64,000 bases of DNA from Massilia sp. Mn16-1_5 (GCF_004798585.1 NZ_PPXQ01000001.1:62001-126000), one strand, 5' to 3'. Positions 34,777 to 44,449 are shown, numbered from the stretch's first letter. Made by a program: numbers and translations. Notes: generated by a model from the sequence alone, not told the origin.

Positions 34777-35235
34777 ATGCGCTGGCGTTCCGCGGGACTC
34801 TTCTTACTGGTGCTGGCCTGCGTTGCGGCGGCGGCGCTTGCCGTCGCGCGCGGCTCGCGGGTCGCACCCGGCGACCTGCGCCAGCAGGTGATCGCGGCCG
34901 AGCGCGCGTTTGCCGCCAGCATGGCCAGGCGCGATTTCGATGCCTTCACCGACCATCTGTCGCGTGAAGCGGTGTTCATGCGGCCGGGCGGGGCATTGCG
35001 CGGCAAGGAAGACGTGGCCCAGGGCTGGCGGCCGTATTTCGACAAGCCGGACGCGCCGTTTTCCTGGTCGCCGGAGGAGGTCGAGGTGCTGGCCTCGGGG
35101 ACGCTGGCCTTTAGCAGCGGGCCGGTGCGCGATGCGGCGGGCAAGCAGGTCGGGCGTTTCAATTCGGTGTGGCGGCTGGAAGGGCCGGGGACCTGGCGGG
35201 TGGTGTTCGATCGGGGGTGTGATTGCGGGAGGTAG
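34777..35235 (+). CDS. Exported SnoaL/DUF4440-like protein
   Basis: 152 residues. An N-terminal hydrophobic segment (MRWRSAGLFLLVLACVAAAALA) is a signal peptide or membrane anchor. The rest is an NTF2-like cone fold (VIAAERAFAASMARRDFDAF, LRGKEDVAQGW, FNSVWRLEGPGTWRVVFDRG), as in ketosteroid-isomerase/SnoaL-like proteins. The end carries a Cys pair (GCDCGR). Two starts, 34753 and 34777, each follow an AAAGGAAA, produced by a small duplication of CGAAAGGAAA; 34777 begins the better signal sequence. Function unknown. It is divergent from the antitoxin gene. Confidence 0.72.
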   Translation: MRWRSAGLFLLVLACVAAAALAVARGSRVAPGDLRQQVIAAERAFAASMARRDFDAFTDHLSREAVFMRPGGALRGKEDVAQGWRPYFDKPDAPFSWSPEEVEVLASGTLAFSSGPVRDAAGKQVGRFNSVWRLEGPGTWRVVFDRGCDCGR

Positions 35236-35253
35236 CGGTGCGCTAAGGATGTA

Positions 35254-35316
35254 CCGCGTGCGCATGAATGCGCACCCTACGTGGCCGTTGTAGGGTGCGC
35301 ATTCATGCGCACGCGG
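35254..35316. repeat. REP-like palindromic element, copy 5
   Basis: Perfect 27-base inverted arms (35254-35280 and 35290-35316) around a 9-base loop. The core is GTAGGGTGCGCA, then TTCATGCGCACGCGG. It sits between convergent genes and could also stop transcription. Confidence 0.8.
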
Positions 35317-35343
35317 TATCACCGTTGGATCATCGGCGAAATA

Positions 35344-36336
35344 TCAATCCGCCGTCGCGCCCGACACCTTCACCGTCTGCCCCCACTTCGCCGTCTCGCT
35401 GCGAATGAACTCCGCGAACTGCTCCGGCTTCTCGCCATGCGGCTCGGCGCCTTGCTCGGCCAGCTTCTTCTTGACTTCCGGATCGGCCAGCGCTTTCAGG
35501 ATCGAGGCGTTCAGCTTCGCGATCACCGGCGCCGGCGTCGCGGCCGGGGCCAGGATGCCGAACCAGGAGGTGGCGCTGTAGCCCGGCACGCCGGATTCGG
35601 CGATGGTCGGCACGTCCGGCAGGGCCGGCGAGCGGGTCGGCGTGGTCACCGCGATCGGGCGCAGCTTGCCGGCGCGGACGTGGCCGATCACCGAGGGCAT
35701 GTTGTCGAACATGATGGCGGTCTGGCCGCCCAGCAGGTCGGTCAGCGCCGGCGCGCTGCCTTTATACGGGATGTGTTGCATCTCGACGCCGGCCATCTGC
35801 TGGAACATCTCGCCCGACAGGTGGATCGAGGTGCCGCTGCCGGACGAGGCGAAGGTGACCTTGCCCGGATTGCCCTTCGCATACGCGATCAGCTCCTTCA
35901 CCGTCTTGAATGGCTGCGACGGGTTCGCCACCAGCAGGTTCGGCACCAGCGCCACGCGCGTGACCGGCGCGAAGTCCTTGATCGGATCGAAGGGCATCTT
36001 CTTGTACAGGCTCTGGTTGATGGCGTGGGTGCCGACGGTGCCCATCAGGATCGTGTAGCCGTCCGGCGCCGCACGCGCCACCATCTGGGCGCCGATGTTG
36101 CCGCCGGCGCCGGGACGGTTGTCGATGACGACCGGCTGGCCCAGGTCCTTGGCCATGAACGCACCGACCACGCGCGCCAGGATGTCCGTGGTACCGCCGG
36201 GCGAGAAGGGCACGATCATGGTCAGGCCTTTCGACGGGAAGGCCTGGGCCTGGGCGGCGAGCGGCGCCAGCGCGATAGCGCCGGTGGCCAGCATGGCCAG
36301 GGCAAGGGTGCGGCGCTTGGGTTGAGAAGTCTTCAT
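35344..36336 (-). CDS. Bug-family (TctC-like) solute-binding protein
   Basis: 330 residues with a signal peptide (~1-31, ending AAQAQA). The mature protein has the Bug hallmarks: MIVPFSPGGTTDILAR near the start, VIDNRPGAGGNIGA, and the later FASSGSGTSIHLSGE and DVPTIAESGVPGY. Bug receptors bind carboxylates or aromatic acids in the periplasm; most, like this one, have no membrane TctA/TctB partner nearby. TGGAGACC precedes the ATG. It lies 42 bases after an SDR dehydrogenase gene on the same strand, so the receptor and the enzyme may serve one catabolic substrate. Confidence 0.92.
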   Translation of the reverse strand: MKTSQPKRRTLALAMLATGAIALAPLAAQAQAFPSKGLTMIVPFSPGGTTDILARVVGAFMAKDLGQPVVIDNRPGAGGNIGAQMVARAAPDGYTILMGTVGTHAINQSLYKKMPFDPIKDFAPVTRVALVPNLLVANPSQPFKTVKELIAYAKGNPGKVTFASSGSGTSIHLSGEMFQQMAGVEMQHIPYKGSAPALTDLLGGQTAIMFDNMPSVIGHVRAGKLRPIAVTTPTRSPALPDVPTIAESGVPGYSATSWFGILAPAATPAPVIAKLNASILKALADPEVKKKLAEQGAEPHGEKPEQFAEFIRSETAKWGQTVKVSGATAD

Positions 36337-36378
36337 GGTGGTCTCCAGGATGTTGTTGTGGTTGGAAGGCAGTGCTAA

Positions 36379-37110
36379 TCAGATTGGCGCGACGCCCAGC
36401 GTGGTGCCGCCGCAGACGTAGAGCACCTGGCCGGTGACGAAGCCATTTTCCGGCGCCAGGAAGAACAGCGCCGCGCGGGCCACGTCCTCGGGCGTGCCGA
36501 TGCGCTTGACGACGATGCTGTCGAGGATGCGCCGGGTTTGCGGCGCGCCTTCGGGATTACTGTTCTTGAAGAGTTCGGTGGCGATCGGCCCCGGTGCGAC
36601 CGCGTTGACGGTGATGCCGTCGGCGCCCAGTTCCTGGGCCAGGGTGCGCGTCAGGCCGATCAGGCCGGCCTTGGTGGCGGAATACACGATGCGTTCGGGC
36701 TTGCCGAGCGCGGCGCGCGAGGAAACGTTGACGATGCGGCCCTGCTTGCTGGCACGTAGCGTCGGCAGGCAGGCCTGGGTCAGCAGGATCGGCGCGCGCA
36801 GGTGCAGGCCGACGACGTCGTCGAGGTCGGCCATGCTCGCGCTCCCGATGCTGCCCGGACGGGTCGCGCCGGCGTTGTTGACGAGCGCGGTGACGTTGTA
36901 CTGTGCCGCAATCTGGCGCGCGGCGGCCTCGATCTCGTCCTGCCTGCTCAGGTTGGCCTGCAGCGAGACTAGCTGGTCATGGTGCCAGGCGGGCGCCTGG
37001 ACATCGAGATTCAGGACGCTGCGGCCCTGCGCCAGCAGCGCCTCGCAGATGGCGCGGCCGATGCCGGAACTGCCGCCGGTGACCAGGGTGAACTGCCGTG
37101 CTTCGATCAT
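36379..37110 (-). CDS. Short-chain dehydrogenase/reductase (SDR)
   Basis: 243 residues, classical SDR: cofactor motif TGGSSGIG (11-18), NNAG (~78), and catalytic Ser with YSATK (Tyr and Lys, ~144-148), followed by VAPGPIATELF. The end VTGQVLYVCGGTTLG is typical of FabG-like enzymes. The Asp after the second strand (NLDVQ) suggests NAD(H) use. GAGGAGCG precedes the ATG at 37110. It comes before the Bug receptor gene in an apparent two-gene operon. The substrate is unknown. Confidence 0.9.
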   Translation of the reverse strand: MIEARQFTLVTGGSSGIGRAICEALLAQGRSVLNLDVQAPAWHHDQLVSLQANLSRQDEIEAAARQIAAQYNVTALVNNAGATRPGSIGSASMADLDDVVGLHLRAPILLTQACLPTLRASKQGRIVNVSSRAALGKPERIVYSATKAGLIGLTRTLAQELGADGITVNAVAPGPIATELFKNSNPEGAPQTRRILDSIVVKRIGTPEDVARAALFFLAPENGFVTGQVLYVCGGTTLGVAPI

Positions 37111-37248
37111 GCATTGCGCTCCTCGAAACGGCCGGGCGACGATACCCGGCGCGGGTCGATATTAGCATGTCGATAGCAGTTGATGAGCGCCGGGACATGC
37201 GTGCCAGGTGGATGCAAATTACGGTGCGGATGTAGAACCGCACGAAAA

Positions 37249-37359
37249 CGCGTGGGCATGCCCACCCTACGATATGCACCAGCCACGGATGGTGGCGCAC
37301 CGTACGGGGTCATTGTGGCCAATGGCCGCAATGACGGGTTCACCGGGCATGCCCACGCG
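37249..37359. repeat. REP-like palindromic element, copy 6 (degenerate)
   Basis: The left arm (37249-37271) holds the core with GGGCATGCCC; a matching 15-base right arm is at 37345-37359, with the rest diverged. A second inverted repeat of GTCATTG..GGCC lies in the centre (about 37309-37335). It fills the gap between the SDR gene and recJ. Confidence 0.65.
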
Positions 37360-37374
37360 GTAGGACGTGAACGT

Positions 37375-39072
37375 TTAGACCGGCTCGGCGTGCTCCACCA
37401 GCAACTGCACCTTGGTCACCCCGTTGTACTCGTTCGCATCGAGCCGGAAGGCCACGCGCGCGCGCTCGCCCAGGCCTTCGGTATGCCCGAACCAGATCGC
37501 GTCGTAGCGCCTTCCGTTCCGCTCCAGCAGCAATTTGAGATGCTTTTCCTTCAGGATGCGCTGGCTCAGCACGCGGAATTCGTCGCAGAACACGGGCGGC
37601 GCGAAACCCTGGCCCCAGACCTGGCCGTCGCACAGTTCGATGAAGGAAGTCGAATAAAACTCGTCTTCGAGCGGACCGTCGGTCTCGATCACGCGCTCGA
37701 GCTGGGCCTGGGTCAGCCAGGCACGCCCGACGGCTTCGAAGGCCTGCTGGAAGGCGTCGAAGGACTCGAGCTTGATGGTGAGGCCGGCCGCCATCGCGTG
37801 GCCGCCGAACTTCTCGATCAGGCCGGGCACGCGCTTGGACACCAGGTCGAGCGCGTCGCGCATGTGAAAGCCGGGGATCGAGCGTCCCGAACCCTTGATC
37901 AGGCCGGGGCCGCCCGGTGCAAAGGTGATCGTCGGCCGGAAGAACTTCTCCTTCAGGCGCGAGGCGACGATGCCGATCACGCCCTGGTGCCAGCCTTCGT
38001 CGAACACGGCGATGGTGCTGGCGTCCGCCGGCTCGAAAGCGTCCAGGTGCAGCAGGGCCGTGTCCTGCATCTCGGCCTCGATCTCGCGGCGCTTGAGGTT
38101 GATTTCGTTGAGCTGCTGGGCGATGGCCCAGGCGCGGCCTTCGTCGTCGGTGGTGAGGCACTCGATCCCGAGCGCCATGTCTTCCAGGCGCCCGGCCGCG
38201 TTCAGGCGCGGGCCGACCGCAAACCCCAGGTCGAAGGGCGAGGCATTGCGCGCCTCGCGACCGGCCACGCGGAACAGGGCCGCCACGCCGGCGTGCATGC
38301 GGCCGGCGCGCATGCGCTTGATCCCCTGGGCGACCAGTATGCGGTTGTTGGTGTCGAGTTTCACGACGTCGGCCACGGTGCCGAGGGCCACCAGGTCGAG
38401 CAGATTGTCCAACTTGGGCTGGCTTTGCGCATCGAACACGCCACGCCGGCGCAGCTCGGCGCGCAGGGCCAGCAGCACATAGAAGACCACGCCGACGCCG
38501 GCCAGGTTCTTGCTCGGGAAGCCGCATTCCGGCTGGTTCGGATTGACGATCACGCGCGCCGGCGGCAGCGTGTCGCCCGGCAGGTGGTGGTCGGTGACGA
38601 CGACTTCGATGCCGCGTTGGTTCGCCGCCAAGACGCCGTCAACGCTGGCGATGCCGTTGTCGACGGTGACGATGATGTCGGGCGATTTCTCGCGCACGGT
38701 CAATTCGACGATGTCGGGCGTCAGGCCGTAGCCGTGCACCACGCGGTCGGGCACGATGTAGTCGACCTCGGCGCCCATCGCGCGCAGGCCGCGCAGGGCC
38801 GTGGCGCAGGCGGTGGCGCCGTCGCAGTCGTAGTCGGCGACGATGGTCATCTTCTTGCGCGCGGCAATCGCATCGGCCAGGAAGACGGCCGCGGCGTCGA
38901 TGTGTTTCAGGCCGCTCGGCGGCACCAGGGCCGTCAGTTCGCAGGACAGTTCACGCACGTCGACCAGGCCGCGCGCGGCGTAGATGCGGGCCAGGACAGG
39001 GTGCACCCCGCCCTGGCGCAGCAGTTCGGACTGGCGGAAGGGGCAGGGACGAGTGGAAATACGGGTTTTCAA
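37375..39072 (-). CDS. recJ: Single-stranded-DNA-specific exonuclease RecJ
   Basis: 565 residues, the normal length. DHH-type metal motifs are in order: ADYDCDGATA (~78-87), VDNGIAS, VTDHHLPG, and the DHHA1-region GGHAMAAGL near residue 405. A C-terminal OB domain follows. RecJ degrades single-stranded DNA 5' to 3' in recombination and mismatch repair. Its ATG overlaps the stop codon of the upstream gene by four bases (39069-39072), an arrangement conserved in Burkholderiales. Confidence 0.96.
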   Translation of the reverse strand: MKTRISTRPCPFRQSELLRQGGVHPVLARIYAARGLVDVRELSCELTALVPPSGLKHIDAAAVFLADAIAARKKMTIVADYDCDGATACATALRGLRAMGAEVDYIVPDRVVHGYGLTPDIVELTVREKSPDIIVTVDNGIASVDGVLAANQRGIEVVVTDHHLPGDTLPPARVIVNPNQPECGFPSKNLAGVGVVFYVLLALRAELRRRGVFDAQSQPKLDNLLDLVALGTVADVVKLDTNNRILVAQGIKRMRAGRMHAGVAALFRVAGREARNASPFDLGFAVGPRLNAAGRLEDMALGIECLTTDDEGRAWAIAQQLNEINLKRREIEAEMQDTALLHLDAFEPADASTIAVFDEGWHQGVIGIVASRLKEKFFRPTITFAPGGPGLIKGSGRSIPGFHMRDALDLVSKRVPGLIEKFGGHAMAAGLTIKLESFDAFQQAFEAVGRAWLTQAQLERVIETDGPLEDEFYSTSFIELCDGQVWGQGFAPPVFCDEFRVLSQRILKEKHLKLLLERNGRRYDAIWFGHTEGLGERARVAFRLDANEYNGVTKVQLLVEHAEPV

Positions 39073-40109
39073 AGCAGGCTATCCAGGCTGATACGGCGCC
39101 AGAAGGCGCGTTGCGCCAGGGCGGTGGTGGTGAATTCGGCAAGCGCGTCGCGGTGGCTCAGCAACAGGCGCACCTGGCCGATGCCGCTGCGGCGCGTCTT
39201 CAAGGCATCCAAGATGGGTGCGAACAGCGCGGCTTCAAGTTGCTGCAGCTGCGCGACCCAGCCGCCCCAGTCGGCGCCGACCGCGTAGGGAGCGGCGCTG
39301 GCGCAGTACAGGATGGTTTCGCCGCCGGCACTGGCGGCAAACTGCGCGAGGTCCGCCGGGCGCTCGGCTGCAATCGCGTTCATCACGCCACCCGCGTCAA
39401 AGGCGGCCAGCTTGGGGCTGTTTGGTGCCGGCAGGCGGCTCGCTTCGGCCGCGCCCCAGGCCCAGAAGGCGTTCACCGGCGGCAGCCGGCGCGCCTCGCG
39501 TGCCGCGTTGACCGGGTGGGTGTGCCACAGGATCTGGACTTCGTTCTGCAGGCGCCGGAAGGCCGCCGCGCGCTCGCCGCTCGGCATCCAGTCGGTCAGG
39601 TCCATGCCCAGCGCCGCCTCGGGGGTAGCGGTATCGAGTCCCGCCCAGTCGTCGGCGCGCATGAACCAGGTCTTGGGGTCGCCGTAGACCAGCGCGTGGC
39701 CGGCTTCCTCGAAATAGGGCAGGGCAGTCTCGAACAGTGCACGGCTTTCGGCATCCGAAAGCCCGAGATAGCGCGGGTCGCCCATCATCAGGTGGGTGCG
39801 CGCGATCTCGATATGGATCGGATTGACGATGAACCAGGTACCCACCTCGGGCTGGATGCCGAAAGCGCGCATCGCGGCCGCCGCCCAGGCCGGCCGGCCG
39901 CTGTCGGTCAGCCCGAGCGCCTGCGCCAGCCATTGCTCGTGCGGCAAGGCGCGCACCGCATCGTTCAGCGCTACGCGCTGGCGGCTGCTGGTACGGCTCA
40001 ACAGGGCGCTCAATGCAGGCGCTTGCAGGGAGCGCACCAGGTCGGGAGCGAACTCGGGAATCGGAAGGGCGAAGGGAAGGACGACGGTAAGCTGGGACAT
40101 ACCCGACAT
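39069..40109 (-). CDS. Conserved protein encoded upstream of recJ (COG4255-like)
   Basis: 346 residues, cytoplasmic, no signal peptide. Related proteins in Burkholderiales are often annotated as a predicted regulator or as a 2,3-bisphosphoglycerate-independent phosphoglycerate mutase. Here no alkaline-phosphatase-type metal motifs are evident, so that label should not be taken at face value. Recognisable stretches are GTWFIVNPIHIEIARTHLMM, DWMPSGERAAAFRRLQNEVQ and PPVNAFWAWGAAE. The stop codon overlaps the recJ start. Two ATGs (40109 and 40100) are possible, neither with a strong ribosome-binding site. Confidence 0.7.
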   Translation of the reverse strand: MSGMSQLTVVLPFALPIPEFAPDLVRSLQAPALSALLSRTSSRQRVALNDAVRALPHEQWLAQALGLTDSGRPAWAAAAMRAFGIQPEVGTWFIVNPIHIEIARTHLMMGDPRYLGLSDAESRALFETALPYFEEAGHALVYGDPKTWFMRADDWAGLDTATPEAALGMDLTDWMPSGERAAAFRRLQNEVQILWHTHPVNAAREARRLPPVNAFWAWGAAEASRLPAPNSPKLAAFDAGGVMNAIAAERPADLAQFAASAGGETILYCASAAPYAVGADWGGWVAQLQQLEAALFAPILDALKTRRSGIGQVRLLLSHRDALAEFTTTALAQRAFWRRISLDSLL

Positions 40110-40259
40110 TGTAGGCCAAATGAGGCCGGCAAGCGACGCCGCGGGCCGTCCTCAAGGCGGCCCGAGCGGGGTTTCAGGTGCGAAATCGATTCCTCGCGTG
40201 CTGTCACGGATGAGCTTCTTGTGGCAAACTGCGGGGTCGGTTGTCAAACACTTAAATTC

Positions 40260-41528
40260 ATGAGCATCATCTACAAGCTGCCGTATGAAGCCCTGGTCGG
40301 CCTGCGCTACACGCGCGCCGGCAAGCGCAGCGGCCGCAACCGCTTCATTTCCTTCATTTCGATGATCTCGGTGGCCGGCATCGCCCTCGGCGTGGCGGCC
40401 CTGATCGTCGTGCTGTCGGTGATGAACGGCTTCCAGAAAGAGGTCACCGACCGCATGCTGTCGGTGTTGGCCCATGTCGAGGTCTACGACGTGCGCGGCG
40501 CCATGCCGGACTGGCGCGCGGTCGGGCGCGAAGCCGCAAAGAATCCGCAGGTCGTGGCCGCCGCGCCCTTCGCCGACGTGCAGGGCATGCTGCTGCGCGA
40601 CGGCGTGATGAAGCCGGCCCTGCTGCGCGGGATCATCCCGGGGGAGGAAACCAGGGTGTCGGAAGTAGGGCGCCAGATGCGCCAGGGCAGCCTGGACAAG
40701 CTGACGCCGGGCTCGATGAACATCGTGCTGGGCAGCGCGCTGGCCAAGTCGCTCGAGGTCACGGTCGGCGAGCGCGTCACCATGTTGCTGGGCACCGTGG
40801 GCAATGCCGGCGGGGCACCAAGCGCGCCGCGCACCCAGGCCTTCACGGTGGTCGGCATCTTCGAGGCCGGCCACTACGAATTCGATTCCACGCTCGCTTT
40901 CGCCTACCTGGACGACGCCGTGGCGGCCGCGCGCATCCAGGGCCCGGCCGGCGTGCGCCTGCACCTGCGCGACATGCACGCGGCGCCGCGCGTGGCGGCC
41001 GAGCTGCGCCGCAGCCTGGGCAGCGAGGTGGTGCTGCGCGACTGGTCGCAGGTGAACCCGGTCTGGTTCGCCGCCGTCGAATCGCAAAAGCGCATGATGT
41101 TCATCATCCTGGCGATGATCATCGCGGTGGCTGCCTTCAACCTGGTCTCGACCCTGGTGATGACGGTGAAGGACAAGCAGTCCGACATCGCGATCCTGCG
41201 CACGCTGGGCGCCTCGCCGCGCTCGATCATGAAGATCTTCATCGTGCAGGGCACGCTGGTCGGCCTGCTCGGCAGCGCGCTGGGTGTGCTGCTGGGCGTG
41301 ACGGTGGCGCTCAATGTCGACGTGATCGTGCCCTTCATCGAGCGCCTGTTCGGGATCCAGTTCCTTTCGAAGGAGATCTACCTGATCAGCGAGATCCCGT
41401 CCGAACTGCGCTGGCCGGACGTGGCCAGTATCGGCGGCCTGGCCGTGCTGCTGGCCTTCCTGGCGACCATCTACCCGAGCTGGGCGGGCGCGCGCGTGAA
41501 ACCGGCGCAGGCGCTACGCTACGAATGA
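40260..41528 (+). CDS. lolC: Lipoprotein-releasing ABC permease LolC/E-type, copy 1
   Basis: 422 residues: a MacB-like periplasmic core (~50-270) between TM1 (~25-50) and three C-terminal helices (~280-410), with a FtsX-like domain. Typical Lol sequence includes [31 protein letters not shown] and [19 protein letters not shown]. With LolD it extracts lipoproteins from the inner membrane for LolA. The next gene is a close paralogue with matching stretches throughout. The two would make a LolC-LolE-like heterodimer, or one copy is a recent duplicate. Only a weak ribosome-binding site precedes the ATG. Confidence 0.93.
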   Translation: MSIIYKLPYEALVGLRYTRAGKRSGRNRFISFISMISVAGIALGVAALIVVLSVMNGFQKEVTDRMLSVLAHVEVYDVRGAMPDWRAVGREAAKNPQVVAAAPFADVQGMLLRDGVMKPALLRGIIPGEETRVSEVGRQMRQGSLDKLTPGSMNIVLGSALAKSLEVTVGERVTMLLGTVGNAGGAPSAPRTQAFTVVGIFEAGHYEFDSTLAFAYLDDAVAAARIQGPAGVRLHLRDMHAAPRVAAELRRSLGSEVVLRDWSQVNPVWFAAVESQKRMMFIILAMIIAVAAFNLVSTLVMTVKDKQSDIAILRTLGASPRSIMKIFIVQGTLVGLLGSALGVLLGVTVALNVDVIVPFIERLFGIQFLSKEIYLISEIPSELRWPDVASIGGLAVLLAFLATIYPSWAGARVKPAQALRYE

Positions 41529-41538
41529 GAACAACAGT

Positions 41539-42807
41539 ATGAGCATCATCCACAAACTGCCCTTCGAGTGGCTGGTCGGCCTGCGCTACACGCGTGCGGG
41601 CAAGGGCAGCGACAACAGTGGTTTCATCTCCTTCATCTCCCTGATCTCGGTGGCGGGCATCGCGCTCGGCGTCGCGGCCCTGATCATCGTGCTCTCGGTG
41701 ATGAACGGCTTCCAGAAGCAGGTAACCGACCGCATGCTGTCGGTGCTGGCGCATATCGAAGTCTTCGACGCCGCCGGCAGCATGCCGCAATGGCAGGCGG
41801 CGTCGAAGGAAGCGCTGCGCAATCCGAACGTGCTGGGCGCGGCGCCTTTTGTCCAGAGCGAGGCGCTACTGCAGCAGGCCGACGGCGCGATGCGTCCGGC
41901 CGTGGTGCGCGGCATCCTGCCGGCAGCGGAGCGCAATGTGTCCGAAGTGGCCAACACCATGCGCCAGGGCCGCATCGACAGCCTCACGCCGGGCAGCTTC
42001 AACATCGTGCTCGGCTATGCGCTGGCCGGCGCGCTCAACCTGCACGTCGGCGACAAGGTCACCATGCTGCTGGCGCAGGCCCAGGCCACGCCGGCCGGCC
42101 TGCTGCCGCGCATGCGCACCTTTACGGTGTCGGGCATCTTCGAGGCCGGCCACGCCGAGTTCGACGCCGGCATGGCCTTCATCAGTTTGCAGGACGCCGA
42201 GAAGATGGAGCGCCTCGATGCGCCCGCCGGCCTGCGCCTGCGCATCAGGGACATGCACGCCGCGCCCCAGGTGGCGCAAGAGCTGAAAAAATCGATGTCG
42301 GGCGAGCTGGTGATGCGCGACTGGTCGCAGCTGAACGCGGTCTGGTTCGGCGCCGTACAGACCGAGAAGAAGATGATGTTCATCATCCTGACCCTGATCG
42401 TTACGGTGGCCGCCTTCAACCTGGTCTCGACCCTGGTGATGACGGTGACCGACAAGCAGGCCGACATCGCCATCCTGCGCACGCTGGGCGCTTCGCCGCG
42501 TTCGATCATGAAGATCTTCATGGTCCAGGGCGCGGTGGCGGGCCTGCTCGGCACCGTGCTGGGCGTGGGCGGCGGGGTGCTGGTCGCGCTGAACATCGAC
42601 GTCATCGTTCCATTCATTGAACAGTTATTGGGAGTGCAGTTCTTGTCCAAGGATATTTACCAATTCACGGCCGTACCGTCCGAGCTGCGCTGGCCGGACG
42701 TGGCCAGCATCGGCATCGTCTCCGTGATCCTGGCCTTTGCCGCCACGCTGTATCCGAGCTGGTCGGCTTCGCGCGTGAAACCTGCGGAGGCGCTGCGCTA
42801 TGAGTGA
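41539..42807 (+). CDS. lolC: Lipoprotein-releasing ABC permease LolC/E-type, copy 2
   Basis: Also 422 residues, ten bases after copy 1 and aligned to it without apparent length change ([58 protein letters not shown]). Differences gather in the periplasmic domain (~100-240), for example [20 protein letters not shown] in place of YEFDSTLAFAYLDDAVAAAR. That domain contacts the lipoprotein or LolA, so the copies may have split roles. The stop overlaps the lolD start by eight bases. Which copy matches E. coli LolC or LolE cannot be decided here. Confidence 0.92.
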   Translation: MSIIHKLPFEWLVGLRYTRAGKGSDNSGFISFISLISVAGIALGVAALIIVLSVMNGFQKQVTDRMLSVLAHIEVFDAAGSMPQWQAASKEALRNPNVLGAAPFVQSEALLQQADGAMRPAVVRGILPAAERNVSEVANTMRQGRIDSLTPGSFNIVLGYALAGALNLHVGDKVTMLLAQAQATPAGLLPRMRTFTVSGIFEAGHAEFDAGMAFISLQDAEKMERLDAPAGLRLRIRDMHAAPQVAQELKKSMSGELVMRDWSQLNAVWFGAVQTEKKMMFIILTLIVTVAAFNLVSTLVMTVTDKQADIAILRTLGASPRSIMKIFMVQGAVAGLLGTVLGVGGGVLVALNIDVIVPFIEQLLGVQFLSKDIYQFTAVPSELRWPDVASIGIVSVILAFAATLYPSWSASRVKPAEALRYE

Positions 42808-43498
42808 TGCGTTGAACACTCCCGTTTTGGCCTGCCGCGGCCTGAGTAAAACCTTCAAGCAGGGCGACTATCAGGTGCAGGTGCTGGACAAGATCGATTT
42901 CTCGATCGGGCGCGGCGAGCGCGTGGCGATCGTCGGCGCTTCCGGTTCGGGCAAGTCGACGCTGCTGCACCTGCTGGGCGGCCTGGATACGCCGACCGGC
43001 GGCTCGGTGACCCTGCTGGGCGAGGACTTCGCGACCCTGTCCGAAGCGCGCCGCGGCGACCTGCGCAATTCCTCGCTCGGCTTCGTCTACCAGTTCCACC
43101 ACCTGCTGCCGGAATTCTCGGCGCTGGACAACGTGGCCATGCCGCTGATGATCCGGCGCGAGAAACGCGCGCAGGCTGTCGAGCAGGCGCAGGCGATCCT
43201 GGCGCGCGTGGGCCTGGCCAAGCGGGTCGTGCACCGTCCGGGCGAACTCTCCGGCGGCGAACGCCAGCGCGTGGCGCTGGCGCGCGCCCTGGTCACGCAG
43301 CCGGCCTGTGTGCTGGCCGACGAGCCGACCGGTAACCTGGACCACACGACGGCGCTCGTGATCTTCGACCTGATGCTGGAACTGTCGCGCACCCTGGGCA
43401 CGGCCTTCGTCATCGTCACCCACGACATGGAGCTCGCCCGCCGCTGCGACCGCGCGCTGCGCCTGACCGAGCACGGGCTGGTGCCGCTGGAGGCATAA
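42800..43498 (+). CDS. lolD: Lipoprotein-releasing ATPase LolD
   Basis: 232 residues, standard LolD size. Walker A is [10 protein letters not shown] (~47-56), the Lol-type Q-loop region is [20 protein letters not shown], the signature LSGGERQR and Walker [13 protein letters not shown]. It powers release of lipoproteins by the two permeases encoded just before it. ATG at 42800 lies within the end of the preceding gene. Confidence 0.95.
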   Translation: MSDALNTPVLACRGLSKTFKQGDYQVQVLDKIDFSIGRGERVAIVGASGSGKSTLLHLLGGLDTPTGGSVTLLGEDFATLSEARRGDLRNSSLGFVYQFHHLLPEFSALDNVAMPLMIRREKRAQAVEQAQAILARVGLAKRVVHRPGELSGGERQRVALARALVTQPACVLADEPTGNLDHTTALVIFDLMLELSRTLGTAFVIVTHDMELARRCDRALRLTEHGLVPLEA

Positions 43499-43501
43499 GC
43501 C

Positions 43502-44305
43502 ATGTGGATCGACACCCACTGCCACCTGGACGCGCACGAGTTCGGCGCTGCTTCGCTAGCGGTGGCCGGGCAGGCGCGTGCAGCCGGGGTGTCGATGATC
43601 GTGATCCCGGCCGTCGAGCGCGCGAATTTCGAGACCGTCGCGCAACTGGCGCATGCCGCGCCGAACGCCAGCTACGCGCTCGGCATCCACCCGATCTATG
43701 TACCGCAGGCGCGCGACGAAGACCTGGTGTCACTGCGTGCGGCGGTCGAAAAGGCGATGATTGACCCGCGCTTCGTGGCGATCGGCGAGATCGGGCTCGA
43801 CTTCTTCATCCCCATGCTGTGCGAGCCGGCCATGCGCGAGAAGCAGGAACGCTTCTTCCGCGAGCAGCTGCGCATCGCGCGCGACTTCGATCTGCCGGTG
43901 CTCACCCATGTGCGGCGCTCGCAGGACCAGGTGCTGAAACACCTGCGCCAGATCCAGCCGGCAGGCGGCATCGCCCATGCCTTCAACGGCAGCGAGCAGC
44001 AGGCGAATACCTTCATCAAGCTCGGCCTGCACCTGGGCTTCGGCGGCGCCATGACCTTCACCCGCGCGTTGCAGATCCGGCGCCTGGCCGCCAGCCTGCC
44101 CTTGGAACGGATCGTGCTGGAAACCGATGCGCCGGACATCTCGCCCAGCTGGATCCACCCGGCGCGCAACAGCCCGGAGCAGCTACCGCGGATCGGCGCG
44201 GCGTTGGCCGAGTTGCGGGGCACGGACCCGGCCGAGGTGGCACTCGGCACCTGGCGCAGCTCCCTGGCCGCGATCCCCCGTTTGCAGGCGCTGCTGGCGG
44301 AATAA
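43502..44305 (+). CDS. TatD-family metal-dependent hydrolase/DNase
   Basis: 267 residues. TIM-barrel amidohydrolase with the TatD metal ligands: DTHCHLD (His6, His8), GEIGLDF (Glu), THVRRSQDQ (His), AHAFNGS (His) and ETDAPD (Asp). TatD enzymes act as 3'-5' exonucleases in DNA repair and decay, though some related members have other hydrolase roles. It begins three bases after lolD and ends the lolCD operon. No terminator was identified in the 144 bases before vgrG. Confidence 0.93.
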   Translation: MWIDTHCHLDAHEFGAASLAVAGQARAAGVSMIVIPAVERANFETVAQLAHAAPNASYALGIHPIYVPQARDEDLVSLRAAVEKAMIDPRFVAIGEIGLDFFIPMLCEPAMREKQERFFREQLRIARDFDLPVLTHVRRSQDQVLKHLRQIQPAGGIAHAFNGSEQQANTFIKLGLHLGFGGAMTFTRALQIRRLAASLPLERIVLETDAPDISPSWIHPARNSPEQLPRIGAALAELRGTDPAEVALGTWRSSLAAIPRLQALLAE

Positions 44306-44449
44306 ACCGGCCGTTCGGCGGAACTATTTGCGCCGGCCGAACTCTGCTGTGCAGGCAACCAGACGACGGTCCAGGTCGTACAAAGTTCGCCACATTCTCC
44401 CTGGACACGATGATTCACCGCAACCAGGTATTGTCGGGTTCGTGGGACC

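Noticed and set aside
12564..37359. The dispersed palindromes as a CRISPR array or IS ends
   Set aside because: Copies are kilobases apart, single, without regular spacers, and no transposase or cas gene is present.
39069..40109. Phosphoglycerate mutase activity for the gene before recJ
   Set aside because: None of the metal-binding motifs of cofactor-independent mutases is visible, so the common database label was not adopted.
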